Shown: positions 43,266 to 53,505 of the stretch, piece after piece
Layout of the letters: every line of letters starts with the position of its first letter
How positions within the stretch are numbered: position 1 is the first letter of the stretch
The notes under the pieces: generated by a model
What the model saw: the letters and a program-made list of their open reading frames with translations, nothing else
Told to the model about the DNA's origin: nothing
Databases searched by the model: none
Made by a program: the position numbers and the translations under genes
Source of the DNA: Mrakia gelida
Taxonomy: Eukaryota; Basidiomycota; Tremellomycetes; Cystofilobasidiales; Mrakiaceae
Direction of reading: 5' to 3'
Length of the DNA stretch: 64,000 nucleotides
Assembly (NCBI GenBank): GCA_024345305.1
Contig: BRON01000002.1
Coordinates: 992,001-1,056,000, forward strand

Positions 43266-46112
43266 CTACAGGCTCTCCATCGTGAACGGCGACGCGACTT
43301 CTCCATCGAGGATCGAGAGCTCCTCCTCGGTGAAGCTCTTGAGCTTTGGGACGATCCAGGTACGGAGAGGGATCATGAGTGATATCTGAGTGATCGAACA
43401 GGGACGGAAGAAGAGAGCGAGGATTCAGTGCTGGGCTCCGTCGAAGGGACGCGTACAAGAACAGACGAAACGCGACTCGATTCGCAGACTCACCACCACT
43501 GGGAAACCGATGGCAGCCTTCGTGTTGGTGATAGCGAAGGTAGCAGCAAATCCGAGGAGCTCCAAAGCCACCCAAGCACAAACCCTCGACGTCCTCACGC
43601 GGCGAAGAGGCTCGGACGAAGGAATGAACTCGCGGTCCTTGATGAGGTAGAGGAGGAAGTGGGTGACGCCTGAGCCCGCGAGAGCGTCGGATCCCATGAA
43701 CCACTGAGAGATGAAGAGGATGCCGAGACGTCAGCTGGAGGTTGAGGGGACTGGAGAAGGAAGGAGATCGACGCGAGGAGAACGAAGCAGTTGAACGGCG
43801 AACTCACGAAGAGACCAGCCAAGACTCCCTTCGGCACCCAACCCAGCAGCTTCAGGAACGGCCCGGTCATCATCACCGCACATGCAGCTCCCTGAGCGAG
43901 GTTTGAGACTCTCTGTTCGATTACTGCTATCGGGACCTCGACTCGAGGCACGAACGTCGCGTCTCTCTTCTCGTTCGAGTTCGAGTTCGTGTTCCCGTCC
44001 TTTTCAGTCCGGTTTCCGCTGTTACCGGGCTGCTGATTCGACGATCCTTCCGGTGGCTGGTTTCCGTCGATGGTAGGTCGCGGGGAGGAGGAAGACGTCG
44101 AAGAAGAGGAGGGAGAGGGAGGGAAGCCCATGACGAGGAGGGATTTGGTGTGGGCGGGTGCCTGAGGGATGAGACCGTTGGGAGCTGGGATTCCGAAGAG
44201 GCCTGAAAGGAAAGTGGTGATTCCGAGGAGGAAGACTGAGGGAACGAAGATGTTTGTAGGAAAGAGAGCAGAGGCGAAGGTCAGAACGGACGAGAGGCCA
44301 AAGTTGAAAAGAAAGAACGCGAGAGGACGAACAGTCCCAATGGAATCCAGCAGGCTTCTTGAGTGGGAATTCAGTGGACTGAGCCATGACGCTGGAGACG
44401 TTGTGGTCGAAGGCGAAGAGCTGCATGATCAAAAGAAGCGGAATCAGTGCCTCGTCGCGTCCTTCTCACCCCGTTCCGCTTCAGCTCGTTCGACGAACTC
44501 ACAATGAACAGCACCAGCCCGAACGGGAATGCAACGCCCACCCACTTCCCTTCCATCTCCCAAAACCTCACAACCCACTCCTCCCTGCCTCCCTGAGGTC
44601 TCCAACCTCGTCCGAAAGGCAACGTCGTTTCACCTCCTCCCTCGACTCCGTTGACGCTCAACGCTTCCCTCAGCCTCCCCCAGTACGCGACTCCAGCCAC
44701 AGCCACCACGGTGATGGGCATTCCGTAGTCCGCTACGAAGCGACGGACGGCGCGAGTGAAGTAAGGAGTTCTCGAAGCGAGGTTGAGGGCGTGTCCGAGA
44801 GAGAGGGTGAGGATCGCGAGGAGGATGGAGAGGAGAGTGGAAGGGAGAGGAAGAGGGAATTGCCGAGTGAGGATCTGGACTCCGTACTGGAGGTAGACCC
44901 AGCTGAAAGAGGAGTGAAACAAAGAGAGGGTCAGCGAAAGTAAAAAAAGAGACACGAGCTGTAGAACTCTTCGACTTCGCTCGCCCGTTTCGACTTCGCG
45001 CGCCCGTTCGATTCCGCGAACTCACGAGACGTAAAACCCGAAGGTGTCGCACGAGAACCTCGTCACGTATTTGAGGAACTTGCATCCTTGCCAGAGAGCG
45101 AAGATCCAGTGAAGAATCGCAGCCCAGAGGTAGACCCAACTGTCGGGGGAGAGTACGCGAGGAGGGTCAGCTCAGGGAAGCGGAGCGAGTCGAAGAAGGA
45201 CTGAATTTACCCAATGAACTGGAGATAGTCGGGTCCGCTATCTCCCAGACCTTCGATGATGTTGAAGATGGTCTTGTTGAAGACGGTGATGGGACCTGGA
45301 GAAGTCGAAGACGAATTCGAGGTCAACGATGAGGTTCGGAGCGAAGGGGCGAAGGATGGACGAACCAGTAACCCCCGAGATCACGAGAGGCTGAGCCCCG
45401 AAGATCGAGAAGACTCCTGCTGCCATCAGAGCTATTGAAGGGCGAACGAAGGCCCAGGGTCAGCTTGTGCTCGGGGTCGAGGGAAGAGGGAGGACGGAGA
45501 GCATCGAGCTCCACTCCCTCGGCACTTCCTCCGCTGCTCAAACACGAGCTGGCGAGAGTGAAACGATTCCACTCACTCGACAGCAAGACCTCGTTCACTC
45601 CGTACTTCCCCGTCGTCTCGATGAGATCCAACGAAAAGGCGATCCCCGGCTACAAGCAGCAACGAAGCACGAAACGCAAGGTCAGCCCCAGCTCTCCCTC
45701 CTTCCTTCGCTTCGCTTCGACGTCGAGAGCTGTAACTCACCAGCACGTTCGAGAAAAAGACGAAAGCCGTAGCAGGCAGGACTCTGTAGTTCCAAGCGTC
45801 CGTCCAGTCCGAGACGTAGAAGGGAGCTCTCTGTGAGAATCGAGCAAAGGAGGAACAAAATCCATGGTCAGCTTCGCTGCTCCTTCCTTCGTTCGCTCTC
45901 TCCTCAGGTTGCTGAACGAATCGAGGACGCACACCCTTGATGTCCCTCCATATCCCTAATCCAGGAGAGCCTATGGTTTGGTGAAAAGTCCGCTTGGTCG
46001 TGGGTTGGGCGGAAGAGGACGGAGAAGGGTCGAAGTGAGAAGCGTTGAGGTCGAAGGACGGAGACCCCTGAGGAGTTGCCGAAGAAGGGAGGAGGGTGGG
46101 AGTGGACGACAT
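43266..46112 (-). CDS. BOR1: Borate/bicarbonate transporter, BOR1 type (SLC4 family)
   Basis: Plasma-membrane boron exporter of the anion exchanger family. Exons: 45933-46112, 45741-45830, 45577-45649, 45366-45431, 45211-45295, 45026-45139, 44503-44902, 44333-44420, 43808-44235, 43494-43703, 43266-43385; 617 residues, phases agree. Landmarks: RAPFYVSDWTDAW, the TM3/TM10 region with FGAQPLVISGVTGPITVFN, PDYLQFIGWVYLWAAILHW, LFAFDHNVSSVMAQ, LSGLFGIPAPNGLIPQAPAH, QRVSNLAQGAA, and the family C-terminus ELSILDG..ASPFTMES. A ~60-residue Ser/Asn-rich insertion lies in the cytosolic loop after PNGLIPQAP, longer than in S. cerevisiae Bor1. Length and order are otherwise typical. Role in boron export is by family. 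Confidence 0.94.
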
Positions 46113-46435
46113 GTTTGAAGACGAGATATCAAGAAGACGATGGAGATGCAGGCGGGCGAGGGAACATGAGCCCAGGAGAAGTCGAGGCAGGAACGGGGTG
46201 CGGGTGAGAAGAGAAGGGGCGAAGGGAGGGATCGAGCTCGACTTTGAGTTTTCGGAGGAGGGCGGGGCGAGCGGTTTGTGACTCGAGAGGAGAAGGTTTT
46301 CGCGAAGTATGATCCCACACGAAGGAGATTGATAGACTGCGATGCAATGGCATATATGAAGTAAGTAAATAGATAAAAACAGTAGAGAGCACAGACTTCC
46401 TCGTTCAAACCAACCCACTCGAAGCGACCCCCCGA
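46113..46435. promoter_or_regulatory. Promoter region upstream of BOR1
   Basis: About 320 bp between the BOR1 start (minus) and the stop of the upstream minus-strand gene. A/T-richer patch near 46300-46390. No gene seen. Confidence 0.4.
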
Positions 46436-47510
46436 CTACAGACGATCCAGAGCGATGAGCGTCTTCATGTCGGGCTTCGCTCCCTTCTCGTTCACGAAAT
46501 ACTCTATAACCTCTATCGCTTTGAACTTGACAGCGTAGGCTACTGCTCAAGCCAAACACAAAACGAAAACGAAGTGAACACGCGACGACGGTCAGCTCTC
46601 CTCCTTTCTTCATTCCTCCCTCCCTGCCACCCCCCTTCATCAAGATAAGAGCGAAGAAATGAGGTCGAAGTACTCACACATCCTATTCGTCACCGTCACC
46701 CTATCCTGAACCCTCCTCCTCTTCCCACCAGCCGTCGCTCCTCCCGTCCCCTCCTCAACCTCGATCAACAGCTTCACCAGCTCCAGATCCTTCTTCCCAG
46801 CCGCTATCCTGACCGCATACCCATCGTTCTCTCCAGGATCTGCTCCCTTCCGAAGGAGATACCGCGTCAACTCGATGGATCTGGGGTGCTGAAGGACCGA
46901 GGCGCAGAGGGGGAACCCTTTGTGCGACGAGGGATTGGGCGAGTAGTTGGCGAAGAGATGATCCAAGAGAGGGATGAGGGTTGGAGGAGGAAGGTTTGAG
47001 CTCCGGAAGAGGCGTTTGGGAAATTCGAGGAGGTACATGTGAGGTGGTGGGACGGGAGGAGGGATGGGCTGAGGAGGGGCGGAGGGTGAGGGAGGTGAGG
47101 TTGGAGGAGGGGGTGGATTTGGGTAGAGGAGAGGGAAGAGTCGTTCCAGCGCTTGAACGACGGGTAAGGTGCATACACCATGTCTTAAGCAGCGAAGAAG
47201 AAGGTCCTTGGGGGGACGAGGCGGGGTGGGAGAGGTAGGCGACGGAAGGGGTCCATGGATGGCGAGGAGGTATCGGGCTGCTTGAGTCGGAGGAGGGGAG
47301 TAGAGTTGTGCGAAGAGCGTTTTGGAGACGATCGGGAGGGCGGGTGAGAGGGAGAAGAACTGAATGAGGATGAGCAGCTGGTACAAAAGGAGAGAGGAAG
47401 GTCAGCTGAAATGAAAGGTAGGAAGGGACGGAGGGAGGAGAAGGGGTGAGCTCGACAAGGGAAGGCAGGATTGAACGCACCTCCTGGGGCAGAGACTCGA
47501 GATTAGCCAT
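46436..47510 (-). CDS. F-box-like / ankyrin-like protein
   Basis: Exons 47481-47510, 46678-47377, 46436-46542; 278 residues. The start MANLESLPQELLILIQFFSLSPALPIVSKTL has the spacing of an F-box (LP.E...I..F), which would link it to an SCF ubiquitin ligase through Skp1. After a Pro-rich insert come helical repeats resembling degenerate ankyrins: PRSIELTRYLLRKGADPGENDG, AVRIAAGKKDLELVKLLIEV, AYAVKFKAIEVIEYFVNEKG. The second intron (donor ATGT|GTGAGT) interrupts the last repeats. Substrate unknown; both domain calls are from short motifs. It is divergent from the cyclophilin gene with only 188 bp between starts. Confidence 0.66.
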
Positions 47511-47698
47511 CCTGGTTTCTTCTCAGGCCGAGAGCGGTGGATCCTTCGTCTTCTGACGTCCTGGAAGCTTCGATCTGGGTGTTTTGAGGGTGTCGATGTT
47601 GCTGGGAAGGAGGAGGACGAGCTCGCGAAATTCAAGCGACGAGGTCACAGCTCTCCTTCCTCCCGTCCTCCTCACCGTCATCCTCACCAAAACACAAC

Positions 47699-48941
47699 AT
47701 GGGAAACAAAACATCAAAGGCGTCAAGGAAGGAGGTAAGCTCAGCAAATATGCAGTCGTGTTCTGTGAGCGCTCAGAGCTGACCGAATCATCTTCGAACA
47801 GGCCTCAGGAGTTAGCGGTCAACAGGGAGCTTCGTTCGTCCTTCTCCTACCCTTCTCGCTCTTCCCCTCCCAAGACCTGACCCCTTCTTTGGTTGATATA
47901 GTTCCGGACAGGTCGGTAGACCAGGACAGAAAGTGTTCGTCCCTTCCTAGTTCTCTCAGCGCTCAAGCTTTCAGCTCGTGCGAGGTTCGAGCTCACCTTT
48001 CCTCCTTCCCTCCAGCTTCTTCTCCATTCAGATCGACGGAGAGCCCGCGGGAGATATCGTCTTCAAACTCTACGACGATGTCGTCCCCAAGACGGCTAAG
48101 AACTTCCGATCCCTAGCTACTGGAGAGACCGGTCCCTCGTATCAGGCTTCGGGGTTCCATCGAATGTGCGTCGAGTTCTCCTCTCCTTCACCGTTCTCCC
48201 GTCTCGCATTCCTGTCTGATGAGAGAACAGAAGCTGACAGCTATCTCTCCTCACCCTATCTTCGACTTAAGTATCCCTGGCTTCATGCTTCAGGTTCGTG
48301 CGCTCGTCTGGACCCGTTCTGAATCGCCTCGCAGCTTCATCTCCTCGAGCTCACTCCTTCTTCTCTCCTTTCCGTCTTCTGCAGGGAGGTGACTACGAGC
48401 GACACAACGGGACGGGAGGAAAGTGCATCTACCCTGGAAACGGCAAGTTTGCGGACGAGAACGTGAGTCCTCCTCCAGTTCGCGTCTGTTCGAACGCGGC
48501 TCAGCTGAACCCTCCCCCCCTCGCGTCTCGACCCAGTTCATCATCAAGCACACTCGACCTGGGCTTCTCTCGATGGCCAACGCTGGACCGGGTACTAATG
48601 GATCGCAGGTGAGTCTCTACCTATCTCGACTTGCTTCGTCGTTCCCTGACTGGATCATTTCCTCTCTTCGTCTCAGTTCTTCATCACCACCGCCGTCACT
48701 TCCCACCTCGAGTGCGTGTTTTTCTCCTCATCTCAAGATTCCCCTCGCTACCATGACTCACTCTTCAGAATCTTCCTCGTCTCGTCACAGCGGAAAGCAC
48801 GTTGTTTTCGGAGAAGTCGTCGAGGGGATGGATCTTGTCTGGCGAATCGAATCCTACGGAACCTCGAGTGGGAAGCCCAAAGCGAAGGTCGGGATCGCGA
48901 GGTGTGGAGTGGTGGAGGGAGAGGGTAGTGATTCGGACTGA
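47699..48941 (+). CDS. Cyclophilin-type peptidyl-prolyl isomerase
   Basis: Catalyses cis-trans isomerisation of X-Pro bonds. Exons: 47699-47734, 47802-47833, 47902-47934, 48016-48165, 48272-48293, 48385-48462, 48537-48608, 48677-48711, 48791-48941; 202 residues. The cyclophilin fold is complete: [33 protein letters not shown], the catalytic [50 protein letters not shown] and [17 protein letters not shown]. The tryptophan of the usual WLDGKHV motif, which contacts cyclosporin A, is His here (SHLDGKHV). A ~35-residue N-terminal extension starts [12 protein letters not shown], matching the N-myristoylation pattern (Gly2, Ser6), so the protein may be membrane-tethered rather than freely cytosolic. 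The C-terminus is acidic (EGEGSDSD). Confidence 0.93.
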
Positions 48942-49099
48942 GTAGCTTGTTTCGAGGCGGGGGAGCTGGAGGAGGTGGTTGACGGGCGAGCGAGGAGGAG
49001 GGCGACGCGACTCGACGATTTGGATGACTGTTTCTGCGTTTCGTTGTATCCCAAGTCTGTCCAGCATCTGCTCATCTACATTCCCCCGAGCGGAGGGAA

Positions 49100-49553
49100 A
49101 CACCCAGGCGAAGCGGCAGGAGGAGAAGGCAAGCTCGAACTCGACGCGTCGTCCTCTCCTCTCCTTTCGGTTCGAACAACCTCAGAGAGCTCAGCGCTCC
49201 CTCGTTAGAATGAAGGGTAGCAGAGCAATCGAAGTCATCCCGGATCATCGTCAAGCGGAGAAAGCGACACGCGAGGAGGGTAGAGAAACCAACGAGCAGC
49301 AGACGGCGAGGGAGGAAAACTGAAAAGCGAGAGAGAGACGCGTCCGACGTTCTTCCTCCTCGCCTTGCTGAGCTACTCGCGAGTACGGTTATAGATCAGA
49401 GGTACACCACACACGACTACTAACGGTCACCAAGTGATCGGAAGAGCCCAGGGAGGTGGCAGGAGTCTGATCAAAAGGAAGCGGCGACGCGTACCAAAAC
49501 GAACAACCTCCAGACCGTCTTCGTGCGTTTCTCTGTGCGCGCAAAGCAAAAAT
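49100..49553 (-). repeat. tRNA-Pro-headed repeat, second copy, inverted
   Basis: Reverse complement of the body of the repeat at 41468-41883, with clearly matching blocks in the same order and scattered substitutions and small indels. The head of the element is the damaged tRNA at 49554-49619. Confidence 0.72.
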
Positions 49554-49619
49554 GGCGCGAACAGGGATTTGAACCCCGGACCTCCAAGACTCCTAGCTTT
49601 TGCCCAAACTTGGCGTGAG
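49554..49619 (-). pseudogene. tRNA-Pro(UGG) pseudogene, 5' end missing
   Basis: Reading the minus strand: CCAAG-TTTGGG, a 13-nt intron, T-CTTGG, variable AGGTC, T arm CGGGG-TTCAAAT-CCCTG and the acceptor 3' half TTCGCGC-C. The anticodon stem, intron position and T arm are intact, but the D-loop (AGTGGTA) and the 5' half of the acceptor stem are absent: sequence upstream of ACTCACGCC does not pair with TTCGCGC. A TTTTT follows. It therefore cannot fold into a normal tRNA. Confidence 0.75.
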
Positions 49620-49909
49620 TCGACGACGGCCGCGTCGAATCCCCTCTTGTTGTTCCCTCTTCCCCTTCTCTCTGCCCGGGACGAAGGCTCTCGAAGCCGT
49701 GGGGTGCGATGGAGTACCTCATGTGTCTCAGTACTTAGCGGCGTGATCTGCTTTGGACAAAGTTGAAGGCCAGTAGCGAACTCGTTTTCCTCATCTCAAC
49801 TCCGTTCTCGCTCCTCGATTGACTCGACCTCGCTGCCTTTCTTCTTTCGGGTCTCACAAAAATCCCCGGCTGACTACGTCTCATAGACGTTCATATTCGT
49901 AGGCTCAGC

Positions 49910-50391
49910 TTAGACCTTCTTCTCCCCATCAAACTTCTGGTTCTCCAAGACCGTCTTCCCCTCATCGACCATCCCCTCGCACCCAACGACCTCGCCCGCC
50001 TTCTTCTCGAGCGACGCCAGAGTCGGGTTGGTGGTCGACGTCGTCGCATACTCTCGGGCAGCTCGCATGTCCTACACATCTCAAACAAACGAGTCAAAAG
50101 TCAGTCTCGAGAGAGCAGGAAGGGTGGCTCGAACTCAAGTGAACGAAGCCAAACGAACCGAGATCGCCTCCTCCTTCTGCTCCTCTCCGGACTTCGTCCA
50201 CTCCTCTGATCCAGTGACGGATCCTACAGCTGCGACGGTGGCGGCTTTGACGTCTGTTCGATCCAATCGACGCAAAACGAGAGAAAAGAAGAAGGAAGGG
50301 AAGGGACGAGGGTGAGCTCGAGCTCAACGGGGGCGAGATCGAGCGACGAGGACGACGAACATTCAGCGTGAGCTCCGAGTTGAGAGGCCAT
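49910..50391 (-). CDS. CsbD/Hmp1-like small stress protein
   Basis: Exons 50361-50391, 50159-50253, 49910-50071; 95 residues. Reads MASQLGAHAEYVKAATVAAV, then GSVTGSEEWTKSGEEQKEAI, then AAREYATTS, LEKKAGEVVGCEGMVDEGK and a Lys/Asp end. This is the pattern of fungal CsbD-like proteins, including the Ustilago maydis protein (Hmp1) described as binding mismatched and cruciform DNA: VxAVGxVTGSxxWxxSGxxExxxGxAE...KWxxxxGAVTGDxxxQxxGN. The family is usually ~70-100 residues, small and hydrophilic. Assignment is by motif; DNA binding here is untested. Confidence 0.72.
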
Positions 50392-50911
50392 TTTGTTCGA
50401 AGATGCGAAGACGATTCGGGTGGGTGTGAAGGGTGGGATGTTGGTGGGGAGGTGGGGAGATGTAGTTGGAGGCGAAGGAAGGGAAAGCGGTCGTCGATTT
50501 CAAGGAGGGGACGGTTCAGCCTCGCGCGTCATCACATCGCGATGGGAAGGAAGGAGAATGCGTTGTACCATGAGAGAAAATGTAGGTGCGAGGTTTGAAC
50601 ACACGTAGAAGAGTGACTGGCAGGCTCTCGAACAAGTCCGAGTGCCCAAACCTGGCCAAGGAGAGAACGGGATGAGGATGAACCGCGAGCGAGCTCGACT
50701 CGACGTTCCTCAGCGCCCGACGCTACGGAGGATCGTTTGACTTTCGAGAAGGGTACTTGGAGGAACGGATGATGAGAGGAGCATGCATATCTGAAGGTAA
50801 GAAGGAAGGGAGAAGGGAAGGGAAGTCAGAACGAAGGCGCTCGTCGCGTCGAGGGTCGAGTCGAGAGAAAGCGAACGAACGAACCTCACTGGTGACCAAC
50901 TCGGCAGCCAA
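50392..50911. other. Spacer, no firm gene
   Basis: Upstream of the CsbD-like gene. A second candidate exon on the minus strand near 50720-50790 (acceptor TACCTTCAG) suggests the small gene at 50912-51240 might extend here in another frame, but no combination is convincing. Confidence 0.3.
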
Positions 50912-51240
50912 CTATACAGCCTCCACGATGGAGATGAGCATATGCTCGTAAATCCTTGGAAGGCCAAGAGCGAGGTCTGTTGAGACAACAGAGGGAGGGA
51001 AAGAGAAAGGAAGAGATGAAGCACCAGTCAGATGGGTGAACCTCCTCGTTGCACCAGTCGAGAGCCACGACGAGCGACGAAGTGAGGCGGTAGGGACCTA
51101 CCGAGTAGCTTCGGCATCTGTACTCGTCCCTGAGCTCTCCACAGAGTAGCAGCAAACGCAAGAGGAGAGTCGACGACGGACGACGCCCCAGTCCGCTCCT
51201 CCCCCTTGCCCTCTTCCTCCTCCCTCCTTCCCGCATACAT
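50912..51240 (-). CDS. Possible small protein downstream of MOCS2A
   Basis: ATG at 51240, only 42 bp past the MOCS2A stop on the same strand. Exons 51102-51240 and 50912-50976 join in phase to a 67-residue product: an Arg/Glu-rich start, then LAFAATLWRAQGRVQMPKLL, then LALGLPRIYEHMLISIVEAV. It has no recognisable domain; in particular it does not show MoaE (MOCS2B) motifs. The second exon has another good donor at 50889, which would put a different frame in use, so the model is weak. Listed because of its close spacing to a metabolic gene. Confidence 0.35.
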
Positions 51241-51282
51241 CCGCCAAAAACATCGTCTATCCTTCCTCTCCCTGAGCTCTAT

Positions 51283-51633
51283 TCAGCCCCCCGACACGGG
51301 AGGCAACACCCCAACCGTCTCTCCCCCCTTCAGCACCCAGCCTTCGACCTCCTCCTCTCCCACCATCTCCTCGTTCACCGCCCAGCTCGACGTCTCCAGC
51401 ACCTGCGCCAGCTTCGGGAACCGTTCCGCCAGATCCCTCGCCAGCTGAGGGAGGGTGTAAGGGGTTGACGAGGCGGGAGGGAGAGGGAAGCTGAGGGTGG
51501 AGAGACGAGTAGCTGATTGAGCTGAGGCGAAGAAGAGGAGACGAAGAGGTTTGGGAGAGGGGGCGCTGGAGGAGGAGGCGGTGGGTGGGGGGGTTGATTT
51601 TGGTGGGAGGGTGGAGGCGGAGGGGTCGGTCAT
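51283..51633 (-). CDS. MOCS2A: Molybdopterin synthase small subunit (MoaD/MOCS2A)
   Basis: Sulfur-carrier subunit of molybdopterin synthase, which converts precursor Z (cPMP) to molybdopterin. It is a single uninterrupted frame of 116 residues starting at the ATG at 51633 (MTDPSAS). After a Ser/Pro leader comes the ubiquitin-like fold: PKPLRLLFFASAQSATR, then LPQLARDLAERFPKL, SSWAVNEEMV and GETVGVLPPVSGG. The double-glycine end, which is adenylated and thiocarboxylated, is exactly C-terminal as required. The GDEVAxxPPVSGG-like ending is diagnostic. The frame is open upstream of the ATG to 51795 but that part is low-complexity. No MoaE gene was found in the window. Implies that the organism makes molybdenum cofactor, e.g. 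for nitrate reductase. Confidence 0.88.
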   Translation of the reverse strand: MTDPSASTLPPKSTPPPTASSSSAPSPKPLRLLFFASAQSATRLSTLSFPLPPASSTPYTLPQLARDLAERFPKLAQVLETSSWAVNEEMVGEEEVEGWVLKGGETVGVLPPVSGG

Positions 51634-52382
51634 CTTCGAGGGAAGAGGAGAGGGGGAGGGGTGGAGGAGGAAGGGAAGGGGTGAGGATGGGAGTCGGTGA
51701 GGAAGGAGGGAAAAGGCCAGCTCGAGGGTTGCGGGTTCGTCATCTCTCTTCCTTCCTTCCCCTTGTAGACTTTTGATTTTCTGCTTATCCGCCATTCGTC
51801 CTCAGCGAGATCTTATCGATATCGTCTTCATCTCAACCTCACAGAATCGAAGGAGGGGGGAAAGAATCGCTCTCAAGGGAGGTCTCTCTCGTCTCGTTCA
51901 GGAAGTTCGGAAGGTAGATCATGGGGATTCGGTGTTGTAGAGGTAGGGGTGGGGAGGTCAAAGTCAAGTAGCAAGCACACACGTCGCACCCAAACCCTTC
52001 CCCCATCCGTTCGTAGCTTCCTTCCACCGCCCTCGTCCAAAACGACCCACTCCCTCAACGACCCTCATCCCTATCTCCTCCCCACGTCCGTCCAACCGAA
52101 AGCATTCCAACGAGAGCACATCAACCCTCCCCCAACCCGCCAACCCAAGCCGATTACTACCCCGTCCTCTCTCGCCGACACCAGTTAAGGAGTGGAGAGG
52201 GAGGCGAAGGGCGGTCCGAAGTCGAGAGGAGGAGAAGGAGGAGTTTGGCGAAGTAGTCGAGGATCGAAGGAGGTTTTGGGAGGGGGTCGAAGGGGAGGAG
52301 AGGATGAGGCGAGGAGAGGAGGAGGAGGTTTTTTTAGAGGAGGTTTAGGGGAGTTGGTTCGGGTGGGTTGGGGAGAGGGAGT
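51634..52382. other. Intergenic, low complexity
   Basis: Upstream of MOCS2A. Long GGAGG/GGGAGG-rich tracts (52190-52400) on the plus strand and a CT-rich part near 52000-52160. Open frames are compositional. No gene seen. Confidence 0.45.
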
Positions 52383-53197
52383 TCAGAGGGGCGAGTACTC
52401 TATTTGGATCTGAGAGAACAGAGAGGAAGGAAGAAGGAAAGGGAGGGAAGGAGGTCAGCGAAAGGTTTTTGGGAAGAGGGAAGGGAGAGAGGTCGCAAGA
52501 GCAAGAGCAGAGAAGGGAACGTACCTCGCTCTCATCTTTCTTCTCTTCTTTCTGAGCCTTCTCATTCGCTGTAGGCACGCAAGAGGAGAGAGGTCAGCTC
52601 GAGAAGGGAAGGGAGGGGGAGGGAGGGAAGGGAAAGGCAGCCCATCTGCTCAGAAAGTGAGGATGGGCTGGAAGGCGCAAAAACGAACCTTCTTTCTCCA
52701 CTGAAAAGCGAGAAGGAAGCATGGTCAGCTCAGCTAGATGTAGGGAGGGTCAGAGTGAACGAGTAGGACAAACTTTGTCTCGCATGATTGTGGATGAGGG
52801 CAAGAAGGAGGTGAGCCTCGAAATCTGGTTTTCTTCTTCGAAGCCCAGGGCGAGTTCACCTGACTTCACGCCGTTGCGCCGTTCTCCTCTGAAAATGTTC
52901 TCTGTGAACTGGTTTACTTCAGAAAAATCTTCCGAGCATGCTGTACCGCGTCCTCGAGCTCCGTCGATGGATGAGAGAAAAAATGAATGCCCCCCAGAAG
53001 CGCGAAACTCGAGCTCGCGAAACACCTTCCTCCGCCTTCCCTCGCTTTCCATCTTCGTTTGCCTTTCTCTCGTTCATGAGAGGTAGACTCATCGTGAAGA
53101 TGCATTTTCTTGATTCATAGATACTCACACGCTCGCTGAAGCGTTCTATCAAGGCCAGGAGGGTCTCAAAATCCCTCGCGCGCAACAAAGGGAAGTT
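52383..53197 (-). CDS. Small Lys/Glu-tailed protein, unrecognised, 5' end missing
   Basis: Five exon pieces join in phase: 53131-53197 (NFPLLRARDFETLLALIERF), 52774-52824 (HFEAHLLLALIHNHARQ), 52689-52700 (12 nt), 52525-52568 (NEKAQKEEKKDESE) and 52383-52409 (IQIEYSPL, stop). The phase agreement across four introns with good branch/acceptor signals argues for a real gene. The helical first half and charged tail resemble no family I can name. I could not find the start codon; a further 5' exon (SLKGFE...) near 53240 is possible. The intron between the first two pieces is long (about 300 nt) and may hide another exon. Confidence 0.4.
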
Positions 53198-53505
53198 CTG
53201 CTCCGCGACGACTCAATCTTCCCTTTCTCTTCCCTTCTTCGTGCTGAACAGACCAATACCTCGAATCCCTTGAGGGAGGTACTCCTGAGTTACCCGTAAT
53301 ACAGTTCAAATAGAAGATAACATATGTAGAGATCGAGATACTAGAGAAAATAACGAAAGGATGACGATCAAGACGAGCGAGAGAGGGAGGCAGAACGAAC
53401 TCGAGATTGTATGCAGTACAGGAGCAGTCTGTGCCAGAAAAAAGCAACTAGAGTAAAAGGTCCATCGAGAGTGAAAGTGTGATAGGGAGAGAAGACGAGC
53501 CGAGC
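53198..53505. other. Spacer between ABC transporter and small gene
   Basis: Contains the 3' UTR of the ABC transporter (A/T-rich near 53290-53345, with ATACATATG-like sequence on the minus strand) and unresolved 5' part of the gene above. Confidence 0.4.

Noticed and set aside
50700..51024. A 104-codon minus-strand frame (Ser/Leu-rich)
   Set aside because: Spans a likely intron; its alternative spliced use gives no recognisable protein.
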